From positions 1-64,000 of the forward strand of contig JQNW01000004.1 in the NCBI GenBank assembly GCA_000761475.1: a DNA stretch of 64,000 nt, written 5' to 3'. The notes beneath the pieces were generated by a model that saw only the letters and a program-made list of their open reading frames with translations, did not search any database and was not told where the DNA came from. Positions 8,447 through 17,175 of the stretch are shown here, piece after piece. The stretch's first letter is position 1, and each line of letters begins with the position of its first letter. The DNA is from Chromohalobacter israelensis. GTDB taxonomy: Bacteria; Pseudomonadota; Gammaproteobacteria; Pseudomonadales; Halomonadaceae. A program made the translations under genes and the position numbers.

Positions 8447-8917
8447 TCAGTGCCGCGCCAGGGGCGCGGTGCGTGCCTCGAGCAGACCGATCAGGGCGCT
8501 CGGGGCCAGGCGGATTTCCAGCCCGCGCCGGCCACCGCTGACATGGATCGCGGCCAGGGCATCGGCGCTTTCGTCGATGAAGGTGGGCAGTCGCTTGCGT
8601 TGCCCCAGCGGACTGATGCCGCCCACGACGTATCCCGTGGTGCGCTCGGCCAGGGTGGGGTCGGCCATCTTCGCCTTGCGCGCCCCCGCGGCGCTTGCCA
8701 GTCGTTTCAGGTCGAGCGTTGCCGTGACCGGCACCAGGGCGACGACGAGGCGGCCGTCATCGAGCTGCGCGAGCAGGGTCTTGAACACGCTTTCCGGGGC
8801 CAGCCCCAGGGCGTGTGCCGCTTCCTCGCCATAGGCGGAGTTCTTGGGGTCGTGTGGGTACTGCAGTACCTCGTGGGGCGTGGCATGGCGCTCCAGCAGG
8901 CGAATGGCCGGCGTCAT
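8447..8917 (-). CDS. ybaK: YbaK/EbsC-type Cys-tRNA(Pro) deacylase
   Basis: The 156-residue protein belongs to the YbaK/ProX deacylase fold: PHEVLQYPHDPKNSAYGEEAA at the N terminus, VFKTLLAQL, then VTATLDLKRLASAAGARKAKMAD with the conserved lysine, and GYVVGGISPLGQ. E. coli YbaK hydrolyses Cys-tRNA(Pro) mischarged by prolyl-tRNA synthetase. The ATG at 8917 has a perfect AGGAGG and overlaps the stop of the upstream thioesterase gene as ATGA, so the pair is translationally coupled. The open frame upstream to 9184 is noise from the overlapping gene. Length and motifs match the E. coli protein (159 residues). Confidence 0.93.
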   Translation of the reverse strand: MTPAIRLLERHATPHEVLQYPHDPKNSAYGEEAAHALGLAPESVFKTLLAQLDDGRLVVALVPVTATLDLKRLASAAGARKAKMADPTLAERTTGYVVGGISPLGQRKRLPTFIDESADALAAIHVSGGRRGLEIRLAPSALIGLLEARTAPLARH

Positions 8918-9324
8918 GCGTGGACCTCCTCGTCGTTGACCAGATGCGCGGCCAGGGCGTCGCGCAACTCGCCCGTCAATGCCACGGACGCGCGCGCGGC
9001 ATGATCGTAATGCACCAGCACCACCCGGCCCCGGGCGCCCAGACGCTCGTCCTGCCACGCGTCCTGGGTCACGGTGAAGGAGCTGTTGCCCAGACGCGAA
9101 ATCCAGGTACGTATCTCGACTTCCTGACCATAGAACAGTTCGGCGTGGAACTCGACTTCCAGCTTGGCCATGATCAACGGCCACTTGCGTGGGTCCAGGT
9201 CGGGCACGAACAGACGAAACACGTCGTTTCGGGCGAGCTCGAACCAGGCGGGCAGGCGGGTGTTGTTGATGTGCCCGAGGGCATCGGTGTCATAGAAAGC
9301 CGGCTCCACGCGGCGTGTGAACAT
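8914..9324 (-). CDS. Acyl-CoA thioesterase, YbgC/4HBT hot-dog family
   Basis: The 136-residue protein is a single hot-dog domain. FYDTDALGHINNTRLPAWFE holds the D-x4-H-x-N signature of the 4-hydroxybenzoyl-CoA/YbgC thioesterase class, with the catalytic Asp in YDTD. It should hydrolyse acyl-CoA thioesters; chain length cannot be predicted. I prefer the ATG at 9324, preceded by a GGGGGAAA ribosome binding site; a second ATG at 9342 adds MPGGNT and has a weaker site. The stop overlaps the ybaK start by four bases. Confidence 0.85.
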   Translation of the reverse strand: MFTRRVEPAFYDTDALGHINNTRLPAWFELARNDVFRLFVPDLDPRKWPLIMAKLEVEFHAELFYGQEVEIRTWISRLGNSSFTVTQDAWQDERLGARGRVVLVHYDHAARASVALTGELRDALAAHLVNDEEVHA

Positions 9325-9431
9325 GGTGTTTCCCCCGGGCATCGCAGTCGGAAAAGGGCGTTTGCAGGCTAACTAGCATCGAGGCGTGGCGCCGAGCGGT
9401 CAAGTCGCGCCGGGGCGGCTGGCACTTTCGG

Positions 9432-9857
9432 CTAGATCAGGCGCTGGGCCTCGCGATCGGCCCAGGCGGCATCCAGCGCCCCGGCGAGCGGTTCGCGCAG
9501 GTGGGCAGGCAGCGCGTCGCGAGCGGCGTCGATATCGTGGAACTCTCGGTTGCGCAACCAGCAATAGGCCCAGGCGCAGGCATCTTCCTCGTCCTCGGGC
9601 GTCGGGCAGGCCGGCATCTGAACGAGCAGGAACACCGCGGTACGCGCTGCCCATAGCGGTGGTTGGCGGGGGCCACTCCATTCGCTGAGCGTCTGTCCGT
9701 CGGGGTCGCTTTCCGGTTCGCCCAGGCCCGCCAGGCGAGCGGTATCGGCGAGAATCATCGCCAGGCGGTCGGGGTCGGCTTGCCCCAGCATCAGCCAGTG
9801 TCGCACCAGACGCGGGGTGCCGCGCATGGCCTTGGCATAGAACGGCGTTTCAGGCAT
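9432..9857 (-). CDS. Hypothetical protein, divergent from the PatB-like lyase
   Basis: I do not recognise this 141-residue protein. It is mainly helical and soluble: MPETPFYAKAMRGTPRLVRH at the start, a predicted helix rich in Ala and Leu, and an acidic EDEEDACAWAYCWLRN segment in the second half. There is no signal peptide or membrane segment. It is divergent from the aminotransferase-like gene, with only 27 bases between the two start codons, so they share a promoter region. Confidence 0.65.
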   Translation of the reverse strand: MPETPFYAKAMRGTPRLVRHWLMLGQADPDRLAMILADTARLAGLGEPESDPDGQTLSEWSGPRQPPLWAARTAVFLLVQMPACPTPEDEEDACAWAYCWLRNREFHDIDAARDALPAHLREPLAGALDAAWADREAQRLI

Positions 9858-9884
9858 GTTCGAAGGTATTCTCCGTTCGAGTCG

Positions 9885-11054
9885 ATGAGTCCTAGCATGC
9901 ATTACGATTTTGCCACGCCGCTGGATCGGCGGCAGTACCCTTCCCAGAAATGGCAGCGTTACGCCGATGACGTCCTGCCCCTGTGGGTGGCGGACATGGA
10001 CTTCGTGTCGCCGCCGGAGGTCGTGTCGGCGCTTCAGTCTCGCGTGGCGCACGGTGTCTTCGGATACGGCAGGGTGACCGATGCCTTGCACGAGACGCTG
10101 TGCGAATGGAGCGCCACCCACTACGACTGGTCGATCGAGCCCGACTGGCAGGTCTGGGTGCCCGGCGTGGTGCCGGCTCTGCACCTGGCGGCCCAGGCAT
10201 TTTGCAGTCCCGGGCAGGGGGTGATGACCGCCACGCCGATCTATCCACCTTTTTTGCGCGTGGCCGAGCGCAGCGGGCGTGTCGCCGAGCGCGTGATGCT
10301 GGCCGAGCCCGAGGTGGCGGGCGGCCCCTGGCGTCTCGACCTCGAGGCACTGGAAGCCGCCATCACGCCTCAAACGCGCCTGCTGCTATGGTGCCATCCG
10401 CACAACCCCACGGGCCGCGTCTGGGACGAGCGCGAACTGCAGGCCCTGGGGGAACTGGCCGAGCGCCATGACCTGCTGGTCGTCTCCGACGAGCTGCATT
10501 GCGACCTGATCCTCGACCCTGCGCGCAAGCACCGGCCGCTGGCATCGCTGTCGCCGGCCCTGGCCGAGCGTACCGTGACGCTGTGGGCGCCGTCCAAGAC
10601 CTTCAATATCGCCGGGTTGTCCAGCGCCTGTGCGGTGATCCCCGATCCCGGGCTGCGGCGTCGCTTCCGTGAGGCGGCCGCCGGCCTGCTGCCCGACGTC
10701 AATGTGCTGGGAATGACCGCTACCCAGGCGGCCTATGCGCATGGCGAGCCCTGGCGGCGCGAGCTGCTGACCACGCTCAATGCCAACCTGCAGTGTCTGC
10801 GCGAGCACGTGGCGCGCTGGCCCGGCGTGGCGATGTCGCCTCCCGAGGCGACCTATCTGGCCTGGCTCGACCTGCGCAATGCCGGCCTCGGCGCATCGCC
10901 GCAGCGAGACCTGCTGGAAACCGCACGCGTTGCGCTCTCCGACGGTGCCGACTTCGGGTGCCCGGGATTCGCGCGCCTCAATTTCGGCACCCCCACGAGC
11001 CTTCTCGAACAAGCTCTGGAGCGGCTCGACATCCGGCTTGCTGCCGACGGATGA
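9885..11054 (+). CDS. patB: PatB/MalY-type PLP-dependent C-S lyase (cystathionine beta-lyase-like)
   Basis: The protein is 389 residues. It begins MHYDFATPLDRRQYPSQKW and has VLPLWVADMDFVSPP, the typical opening of the MalY/PatB subgroup of class I aminotransferases. The PLP-binding lysine is in WAPSKTFNIAGL, the aspartate contacting the PLP ring is in VVSDELHCDL, and the substrate-binding arginine is expected near the C terminus (FARLNFGTP). Such enzymes cleave C-S bonds of cystathionine or cysteine conjugates to give pyruvate, ammonia and a thiol. Starts at 9885 and 9897 are both possible. The gene ends at a hairpin shared with the convergent cnoX gene. Confidence 0.87.
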   Translation: MSPSMHYDFATPLDRRQYPSQKWQRYADDVLPLWVADMDFVSPPEVVSALQSRVAHGVFGYGRVTDALHETLCEWSATHYDWSIEPDWQVWVPGVVPALHLAAQAFCSPGQGVMTATPIYPPFLRVAERSGRVAERVMLAEPEVAGGPWRLDLEALEAAITPQTRLLLWCHPHNPTGRVWDERELQALGELAERHDLLVVSDELHCDLILDPARKHRPLASLSPALAERTVTLWAPSKTFNIAGLSSACAVIPDPGLRRRFREAAAGLLPDVNVLGMTATQAAYAHGEPWRRELLTTLNANLQCLREHVARWPGVAMSPPEATYLAWLDLRNAGLGASPQRDLLETARVALSDGADFGCPGFARLNFGTPTSLLEQALERLDIRLAADG

Positions 11055-11072
11055 GGCACACCATCAGATAAA

Positions 11073-11101
11073 GGCGGGAGACCTGCGATCGGGCCTCCCG
11101 C
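11073..11101 (-). terminator. Hairpin between convergent patB-like and cnoX genes
   Basis: GCGGGAG (11074-11080) pairs with CTCCCGC (11095-11101). On the minus strand the stem is followed by CCTTTATC, so it may end cnoX; it may also serve the plus-strand gene. Confidence 0.45.
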
Positions 11102-11140
11102 GTGTCGTGAAGCGGTTGTCAGGGCAAGTACGCCCGGGGC

Positions 11141-12091
11141 TCAGTACAGCAGCGCGAACATCTTGCGCCGGTAGGCCACCGTCAAGGGATGGTCGGCCCC
11201 CAGGGCATCGAAGACCCGCAGCAGTGTCTTGCGGGCCACGTCGTCGCCATAGGCGCGGTCGGATTTCATCAGGGCCAGCAGGGCGTCCAGGCCGGCTTCG
11301 TACTGGCCGTCGGCGACTTGCCGCAGGGCCCGCTTGAAGCGTGCCTCGCTGTCGTCGCGCTCGCCCAGCTCGGCGACTTCCGCGGCGCTGGGCGCTTCCT
11401 CGCCGAAATCGAGTCGCGCACGGACACCGCGTGCCTTGGCGGCATCGCGATGCTCCGGCGGCAGGTTGTCGAGCAGTGCACGAGCCTCCTCGGGCTTGCC
11501 TTCCGCCAGCAGCGCGCCGGCGAGATCGACCTGATAGTCGTGGTGGTCGGGCCACTCCCGAACCAGTGTCTCGTAGATGTCGCGTGCGGTGGCGGCGTCC
11601 CCTGCCTCCAGTGCCTGCTGCGCTTTTTCCTCGGGCGTGGCCTCGGCCGCCTCGGGGGCCTTGAGGTACTGCGACAGCCACTCGCGGATCTGCGACTCGG
11701 GGAGCGCTCCCTGAAACTGGTCGTAGAGCTGGCCCTGCACGATCAACTTGACGTCGGGGACCGAGCGGATGCCCAGTTGCGTGGCGATTTCCTGGTTGTC
11801 CTCGATGTTCAGCTTGGCCAGGGTGAAAGCGCCACCATACTCGCGGGCCAGCTTTTCGAGCACCGGCATCAGGTTCTTGCACGGTTCGCACCAGGGCGCC
11901 CAGCTGTCGAGCAGCACCGGGCCTTGCATCGAGCCTTCCAGCACGACCTGCTGGAAGTTGGACATGTCGACATCGACGATGAATTGCGAAGCGTCCTGTG
12001 CGCCGGCATTGGGTCGGCCGGCGTCGGCGCCGGTATCACCGTCTTGAGACGACGTGAGGGGTTCGCCAGTGCGAGGGTCGATGATCGGCAT
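11141..12091 (-). CDS. cnoX: CnoX/YbbN-type thioredoxin-fold chaperedoxin
   Basis: The protein is 316 residues. A polar N-terminal stretch (about 1-35) precedes a thioredoxin domain (about 38-145) with the active-site segment SWAPWCEPCKNLMP and the cis-proline loop GIRSVPDVKLI. The rest is a helical TPR-like region (EALEAGDAATARDIYETLVREWP and following). This matches CnoX, a holdase that combines chlorine-stress chaperoning with redox protection and passes clients to GroEL or DnaK. The active site is CEPC, not the SQHC of E. coli CnoX, so the two cysteines could be redox active. The ATG at 12091 has GAAAGG upstream; the frame extends upstream without support. It is divergent from the DUF3750 gene. 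Confidence 0.88.
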   Translation of the reverse strand: MPIIDPRTGEPLTSSQDGDTGADAGRPNAGAQDASQFIVDVDMSNFQQVVLEGSMQGPVLLDSWAPWCEPCKNLMPVLEKLAREYGGAFTLAKLNIEDNQEIATQLGIRSVPDVKLIVQGQLYDQFQGALPESQIREWLSQYLKAPEAAEATPEEKAQQALEAGDAATARDIYETLVREWPDHHDYQVDLAGALLAEGKPEEARALLDNLPPEHRDAAKARGVRARLDFGEEAPSAAEVAELGERDDSEARFKRALRQVADGQYEAGLDALLALMKSDRAYGDDVARKTLLRVFDALGADHPLTVAYRRKMFALLY

Positions 12092-12240
12092 GACAATGGC
12101 CTTTCGGTAGTATCGTATGAACGTGAGGTCGTGTTGTGACTGCACACGTTTATGCGGGTCACGCGATGAGGATTCAAGCCCCGGCCGGCATCGGGCGAGG
12201 TGGAGAGTGAGCGGTCGTTGCAAGCGAACGGGAGAGGTGT

Positions 12241-13020
12241 ATGCATCCAGCGATCAAGAAGGGGGTGTGGCTGGCGGTGAGTCTGCTGGTGATCCTGGCG
12301 CTATTGCTGGCCGGGCCGGCCTACATGCTGGCCAGCCAGCGCATCGACCTGGGCGCCTCATGGTCGCATGCGGATCGCTCGTCGGCAGGGCTGGCGCCGT
12401 CCCCGCAAGCGCACCCGGAGGCCCTGGTGCAGGTCTATGCGGCCCGTGCCTTCGACTGGCGGGGCGCCTTCGGCGTGCATACCTGGATCGCCACGAAAGC
12501 GGCCGGCGCGACGCACTATCGCGTCCATCAGGTGCTGGGCTGGCGGCGCCCCACGGTGTCGTCGCGCCCGGATCAGCCCGACCGTGCCTGGTACGGTAGT
12601 GCGCCGACCCTGATCGCCCAGGTAAGCGGCACGGCGGCCGAGCGGGCCATTCCCGCGATTCGCGATGCCGTGGCGGCATACCCTGAACCCCAGCGCTATC
12701 GCGTCTGGCCGGGGCCGAACAGCAATACCTTCGTGGCCTGGGTGGTGAGGCGTGTGCCGGAGCTGCAGGTCGATTTTCCGTCCACCGCCGTGGGCAAGGA
12801 TTATCTGCTGGATGGATGGTGGGCTCGGGCACCGAGCGGTACGGGCTATCAAGTCTCGCTGGGTGGCGGGTTGTTCGGGCTGACGGTGGCCTATGACGAA
12901 GGCGTCGAATGGCAACTGATGGGGCTGACGCTGGGGGTGGATATCGCGCGTCCGGCGCTCAAGTTGCCAGGCGTCGGGCGCCTGGGGATGGCGGCTCTCG
13001 ACGCAGAGGGAGATCATTGA
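12241..13020 (+). CDS. DUF3750 domain protein, membrane anchored
   Basis: The 259-residue protein has a lysine-rich N terminus and one hydrophobic helix (about residues 8-30), an uncleaved anchor or signal, followed by a periplasmic domain of the DUF3750 family: VQVYAARAFDWRGAFGVHTWIATK, then TLIAQVSGTAAERAIP, WPGPNSNTFVAWVVRRVPEL and VGKDYLL. The family is conserved in proteobacteria without an assigned function; the GPNSNTF segment resembles the NlpC/P60-like circular-permuted folds, which would be consistent with envelope hydrolase ancestry, but this is inference. It stands alone, divergent from cnoX and convergent with the GGDEF-EAL gene. Confidence 0.8.
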   Translation: MHPAIKKGVWLAVSLLVILALLLAGPAYMLASQRIDLGASWSHADRSSAGLAPSPQAHPEALVQVYAARAFDWRGAFGVHTWIATKAAGATHYRVHQVLGWRRPTVSSRPDQPDRAWYGSAPTLIAQVSGTAAERAIPAIRDAVAAYPEPQRYRVWPGPNSNTFVAWVVRRVPELQVDFPSTAVGKDYLLDGWWARAPSGTGYQVSLGGGLFGLTVAYDEGVEWQLMGLTLGVDIARPALKLPGVGRLGMAALDAEGDH

Positions 13021-13059
13021 TCCGCACGCCACCGCTGCCTCGACGCGTCGGCGGTGCGT

Positions 13060-15396
13060 TCAGAGCGCGGGCGGCGCGGCCCGGCGTATCAAGCTGGGGA
13101 TTTCGCTGGCGGGCACGGCGGGGCTGACCCAGAACCCTTGTCCGAAGCTGCATCCCATCGCGGCCAATTGTCGGGCCTGTTCCACATGCTCGATCCCTTC
13201 GGCCACGACACGCAGGGAAAATTGCCGGGCCAGTTCGACCACCGTGCGCACGACCCGGTCATCGGGCGTATCTTCCCGCAGGCTGTCGACGAACAGCTTG
13301 TCGATTTTCAGGGTGTGCAGTGGCATGGCCTGCAAGCGTGCAAGCGATGAGTAGCCCCGTCCGAAGTCATCCAGGGCCAGCCGGAAGCCGGCACCGTCGA
13401 GCAGGCGCATCGCCTCCATGACGGCCTCGGGAGACTGCATGACGGCTTCTTCCGTCAACTCGAGTAGCCACCATTGCGGGTCGCTGCCGGAAGACACCAC
13501 CTGATCATGGATCTTGCGCGCCGCGTCAGCCCCTTGAAGCTGCGATACCGACAAGTTGACGCCCATGGTGAGTTCGAGCCCGGTTCCGCGCCAGGATTCG
13601 AGCTGTCGAGCCGCCTCGTCGATGACCCATTCGCTGAGAGCACCCATCAAGCCGATTTCTTCGGCAACGGGAATGAACGTCGCCGGGGAAATCATCTCGC
13701 CCTCGGCATCCTGCCAGCGCAGAAGCGCTTCCACGGCTACGATTCGGCCGCTGTCGAGTTCCCAGACGGGTTGGTAATGCAACTGCAGCTCGCCTTCTGC
13801 CAGCGCATGATTCAGCTTGGTTTCCAGCGACAGGCGTTGCTGGCGGCCGGTGGCGAGCTCCGGCGAGAAGAAGACCGTGTGCTGACCCGAGCGCTTGGCG
13901 GCATACATCGCCATGTCGGCCTGGTCGATGACGGACTCGGGGTCGTCGCTCAGAAAGGGAAAGAGGCTGACGCCGATGCTGGCACCGAGCCGATGGGCGT
14001 ATCCGTTGATCTCGAAAGGCTGACGCAGCGTTCGGCTGATACGCCGCGCCATCTCCTCGGCGCCCCGGGCCAGGCGTTGTCGGACGTCTTCCGCCACTGA
14101 CGGCGAATATCGCGGATCGTCCATCATGACCACGATGAATTCGTCACCTCCCTGGCGTGCCACCAGGTCGCCTTCCCGCAGCGTATTGTTGATGCGCCAG
14201 GCGACGTTCTGGAGGACGCGGTCGCCGACCTTGTGCCCGAGGGCATCGTTCACCAGCTTGAAGTCGTCGAGATCGATGAACAGTATTGCTGCGGCCTGCT
14301 CATGGTTGGCTCGTCCCACCAGTTCATGCAGACGGGCCAGCAAGGAGCGACGGTTAGCCATGCCGGTCACCGGGTCCTCATAGGCGAGTCGTTTTATTTC
14401 CTGGTTCTGCGCCTTGCGCTCGTTCTGCAGTCGCAGGCGGTCCAGACCAAAGGCGAGGTTGTCGGCGAGGCGCTCGAGCAGTGCCCGTTCATCGCTGGCG
14501 AAGTCTCCCGACTGTTGCGAATAAACCGCCAGCACACCTCTCGATCCCACCGAGACATTCAAGGGCAGCGCGATCTCCGCGCCCAGCCCCCAGGCAGCGA
14601 TCTGCTCTCTCCAGGGCGCCATGCGCGGCTCGGAAGCCATGTCGGAAACGATCTGGGGGCTCCCGGTCGCAATGGCCTCCCCGATGGGCCCCTGCCCCAG
14701 TGGCGATCCATCGGCACTCACGTCGATGGCGCGCGCGTAATCGGCGGCGTCTCCGGCGATGTAGCACTTGGTCACCTTCTTCTGCGTGCTGTCGTCGGCA
14801 AATCCGACCCAGGCCAGCGCGTATCCTTCAAATTGCGCGATGGCCTCGCACACGGATTGCAACAGCCCCTCTTCCGTGGATTCACGCACCATCATTTCGT
14901 TGCAGGCATGCAGGGTCTGCAGGGCGCGATTGACGGCATTCAGCTTTTGCTGGGTCGATCGATGGTGGTCGGCCTGTGTCAGAGAGAGTCGGCGCAGGCG
15001 CAGCAAATTGCCCACACGGGACAGCAGCACGGCCCTGGAGGTGGGCAGCTCCACCAGGTCGTCGATGTCGGCGCCGAGTTCGCGATAGGCCCAGGCGGCG
15101 GACGCCGTTTCCTTGCCGGCAACCGCCAGGACCGGAAATACCAGCGGGTAGGCGTTTTCACGAACGCTTCGTAGTCGCTCGCGGGAATGCTCCCACGCCC
15201 AGGCGTCCACGATGACCAGATCGGCCTTGCCATCCGGCAGGGTCACGCTTTCCGGCGTCAACCCGGCATCTCGCAGTGTCCGCACCAGCAATCGCTGATC
15301 TGCATGGGCCCTCAACGCGACCTGCACATGCAGCGGGTTCTGGGATTCTCCCGACGGTTGGGAGAAAAGCGCAGGAAATCTACTCGGTGGCATCAA
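13060..15396 (-). CDS. REC-like/GAF/GGDEF/EAL cyclic-di-GMP enzyme
   Basis: The 778-residue protein has four modules. An N-terminal receiver-like fold (about 22-140) has a possible phosphoacceptor Asp64 (LVIVDAWAW). A GAF domain (about 160-320) follows. The GGDEF domain (about 330-505) has an intact GGDEF at 416-420 and an I-site RxxD (Arg407, Asp410). The EAL domain (about 520-775) keeps Glu556 (EAL), Asn614, Glu646, Asp676-Asp677, Lys697, Glu733 and Gln753. It therefore has the residues for both diguanylate cyclase and phosphodiesterase activity. Its start lies inside the upstream KaiC-like gene (17-base overlap), so the two are translationally coupled. It is probably the c-di-GMP output of that module. 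Confidence 0.92.
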   Translation of the reverse strand: MMPPSRFPALFSQPSGESQNPLHVQVALRAHADQRLLVRTLRDAGLTPESVTLPDGKADLVIVDAWAWEHSRERLRSVRENAYPLVFPVLAVAGKETASAAWAYRELGADIDDLVELPTSRAVLLSRVGNLLRLRRLSLTQADHHRSTQQKLNAVNRALQTLHACNEMMVRESTEEGLLQSVCEAIAQFEGYALAWVGFADDSTQKKVTKCYIAGDAADYARAIDVSADGSPLGQGPIGEAIATGSPQIVSDMASEPRMAPWREQIAAWGLGAEIALPLNVSVGSRGVLAVYSQQSGDFASDERALLERLADNLAFGLDRLRLQNERKAQNQEIKRLAYEDPVTGMANRRSLLARLHELVGRANHEQAAAILFIDLDDFKLVNDALGHKVGDRVLQNVAWRINNTLREGDLVARQGGDEFIVVMMDDPRYSPSVAEDVRQRLARGAEEMARRISRTLRQPFEINGYAHRLGASIGVSLFPFLSDDPESVIDQADMAMYAAKRSGQHTVFFSPELATGRQQRLSLETKLNHALAEGELQLHYQPVWELDSGRIVAVEALLRWQDAEGEMISPATFIPVAEEIGLMGALSEWVIDEAARQLESWRGTGLELTMGVNLSVSQLQGADAARKIHDQVVSSGSDPQWWLLELTEEAVMQSPEAVMEAMRLLDGAGFRLALDDFGRGYSSLARLQAMPLHTLKIDKLFVDSLREDTPDDRVVRTVVELARQFSLRVVAEGIEHVEQARQLAAMGCSFGQGFWVSPAVPASEIPSLIRRAAPPAL

Positions 15397-16831
15397 GGGT
15401 CGCTATCTTGGAAGGGATTCCCTGCAGGATTCCCTGCAGGCCGTAAAGCGGTGCACCGACGCGCAGACCCTCGCGGGTTATCTGGAACTCCCGCAATGTC
15501 TTTTCGAAATCTCCCGTGCGTTTTTTCAGGATACCGATGGCCTTGCGCAGCCCGCCGTCCAGTTCCATGTAGCGCAGCAGAACGATCATGTCCGCCAGGT
15601 AGTTGATATCGTCCTCCGACGGGCGCAGCTCTTCGCCCGCGATCGTCGATTGCTCGTTCACCAGCAGGACCGTGACGCCCATGTTGGAGAGGTAATGGCA
15701 CAGCGCATGGGCATGCGCCGTGATGTCGTCACCTCTGACGGATTGGCGAAAACCCGCGAGACTATCGAGCATGACCATGCGAGTCCCTTCCTGCTCGACC
15801 TCGGTCCTGACCCGCCAGGCGAACTCATCCGGTGAGTAGTGCAACGGCTCGACTTCATCGATGCTCAGCGAGCCTTTCGCCATCATGTCCGAAACGGGAA
15901 TGCCGATCGCCTCACAGCGTGTGCGCAGCGTCCCGACACTCTCTTCGAACGTGTAGACCACGGACCGTTCGCCGCGCCGCGCCGCCTCGTGCATGTATTG
16001 AAGCCCGAGCGAGGTCTTGCCGACCCCGGTAGGGCCGGAAATGATGGTGACGGTCCCGCGTGTGATGCCGCCGCCCGAGAGGCGATCCAGTTCACCGATG
16101 CCGCAAGGCAGTTCTTCCGCCACATACGTGCGTCGGTGCTCGCCAGGCATCAGGCGCTCGAAGACCTGCATGCCATGATCTCCGAGCCGTAGCGTGTGCT
16201 CGCCCTCGGAAAACCCGGAGCCTCGGAACTTGAGAACGCGCAATATGCGCCGGTTCTCCCGGTGCTCCAGCTCCAGGATACCGTCACCGAGGTAGCGCAG
16301 GTCGGCATCCGCCGAGGACCCTTGCTCCGCGGTATAGAGCACCGTCGTCCCGGCGCTGTTGAGGTATTCGAGTAGCCCCATCACCTGTTTGCGGAATTGG
16401 TAGGCATCCGGCATGAGCTGGCGCAATTGGCTCAGCGCGTCGATGAATACGCGCTCGGGAGGGCCATCGGGAAACAGGGCGCCGATCCGCGAGCGTATAT
16501 CTACGCCCTCCGCTTCCCAGGGCTCCAGCAGTGTGTACGCCGCCTCCGGTTCGGCGTCGGCTCCCGGGGACAGGTCGATCACGCTGGTGCCGTCGAGGGA
16601 CAGGCCGATGCGGTGGGCGTCCGCACGCAGATTGCGTTCCGACTCGCCGAGGCTGATCAGCAATCCGTTTCCATCGGACGAAGAGGCCAGGTACTGAAGT
16701 CCCAGCGTGGTTTTCCCGGTACCCGGCCCACCCGATACCAGGTAGGAGCGTCCGGGCAGAAACCCGCCTCTGAGTATCCTTTCCAGCCCAGGGATCTCAA
16801 CGCTGATGCGTTCTTCATGCGGCTCGTTCAC
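15380..16831 (-). CDS. KaiC-like double RecA-type ATPase
   Basis: The 483-residue protein has two KaiC/RecA domains. CI (about 10-235) has Walker A GGPGTGKTT (34-42); CII (about 240-480) has Walker A SGPTGVGKTS (265-274) and Walker B MVMLDSLAG. The CII catalytic glutamate pair is present (TFEES, 297-298), whereas CI has only one (LGES, 61-64). The cyanobacterial CII phosphosites Ser431-Thr432 align with Asn410-Tyr411 (DINYLAD), so the usual Ser/Thr autophosphorylation cycle seems absent. The C-terminal peptide ends ATLDATE and lacks a long KaiA-binding tail; no kaiA or kaiB is in the window. It overlaps the GGDEF-EAL gene and is divergent from two response regulators, suggesting a signalling switch rather than a clock. 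Confidence 0.9.
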   Translation of the reverse strand: MNEPHEERISVEIPGLERILRGGFLPGRSYLVSGGPGTGKTTLGLQYLASSSDGNGLLISLGESERNLRADAHRIGLSLDGTSVIDLSPGADAEPEAAYTLLEPWEAEGVDIRSRIGALFPDGPPERVFIDALSQLRQLMPDAYQFRKQVMGLLEYLNSAGTTVLYTAEQGSSADADLRYLGDGILELEHRENRRILRVLKFRGSGFSEGEHTLRLGDHGMQVFERLMPGEHRRTYVAEELPCGIGELDRLSGGGITRGTVTIISGPTGVGKTSLGLQYMHEAARRGERSVVYTFEESVGTLRTRCEAIGIPVSDMMAKGSLSIDEVEPLHYSPDEFAWRVRTEVEQEGTRMVMLDSLAGFRQSVRGDDITAHAHALCHYLSNMGVTVLLVNEQSTIAGEELRPSEDDINYLADMIVLLRYMELDGGLRKAIGILKKRTGDFEKTLREFQITREGLRVGAPLYGLQGILQGIPSKIATLDATE

Positions 16832-17175
16832 GCCATGATCTCCCTATGCAACGACCGATCTCGCCTACTGCTTCTTGCCCCTGAGGCGTTCATCCACCTG
16901 AGCGTGGCACGACATGGACGATGTGCCGCCGAGGAACACATGGCCAGGCGCTGGCGATTCGTTCGAGGTTGATATGAAGTTATAGATGTAAACACTTAAA
17001 AAATTAACCGAATGTTACGCCAAAAACTCCGATAAATAGGTTTGTGGCAACATGACTGTAAGTGTTTTTATCTATAAGTTGCAAGGCGTCCCGCTCGGCG
17101 TTTGGCGGGGGAACCCGACCAGCGGCAGTACCACGCAGTGACCATCATTCATTGACACCGGGAGGTGCCCAGGGC
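16832..17175. promoter_or_regulatory. AT-rich divergent intergenic region between the kaiC-like operon and the response regulators
   Basis: This 344-base spacer holds no supported gene. Its middle (about 16970-17085) is strikingly AT-rich against the GC-rich surroundings and contains a 22-bp imperfect inverted repeat. The start codons of the divergent units lie on either side, so their promoters must be here, though no convincing -35/-10 pair can be singled out. Confidence 0.6.
16977..17080. repeat. Imperfect 22-bp inverted repeat around a 60-base centre
   Basis: The left arm (16977-16998) reads AAGTTATAGATGTAAACACT then TA. The right arm (17059-17080), read on the minus strand, is AACTTATAGATAAAAACACT then TA. 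They agree at 19 of 22 positions, with differences at positions 3, 12 and 13. The arms lie in the divergent promoter region and are candidate binding sites for a regulator. Confidence 0.75.
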
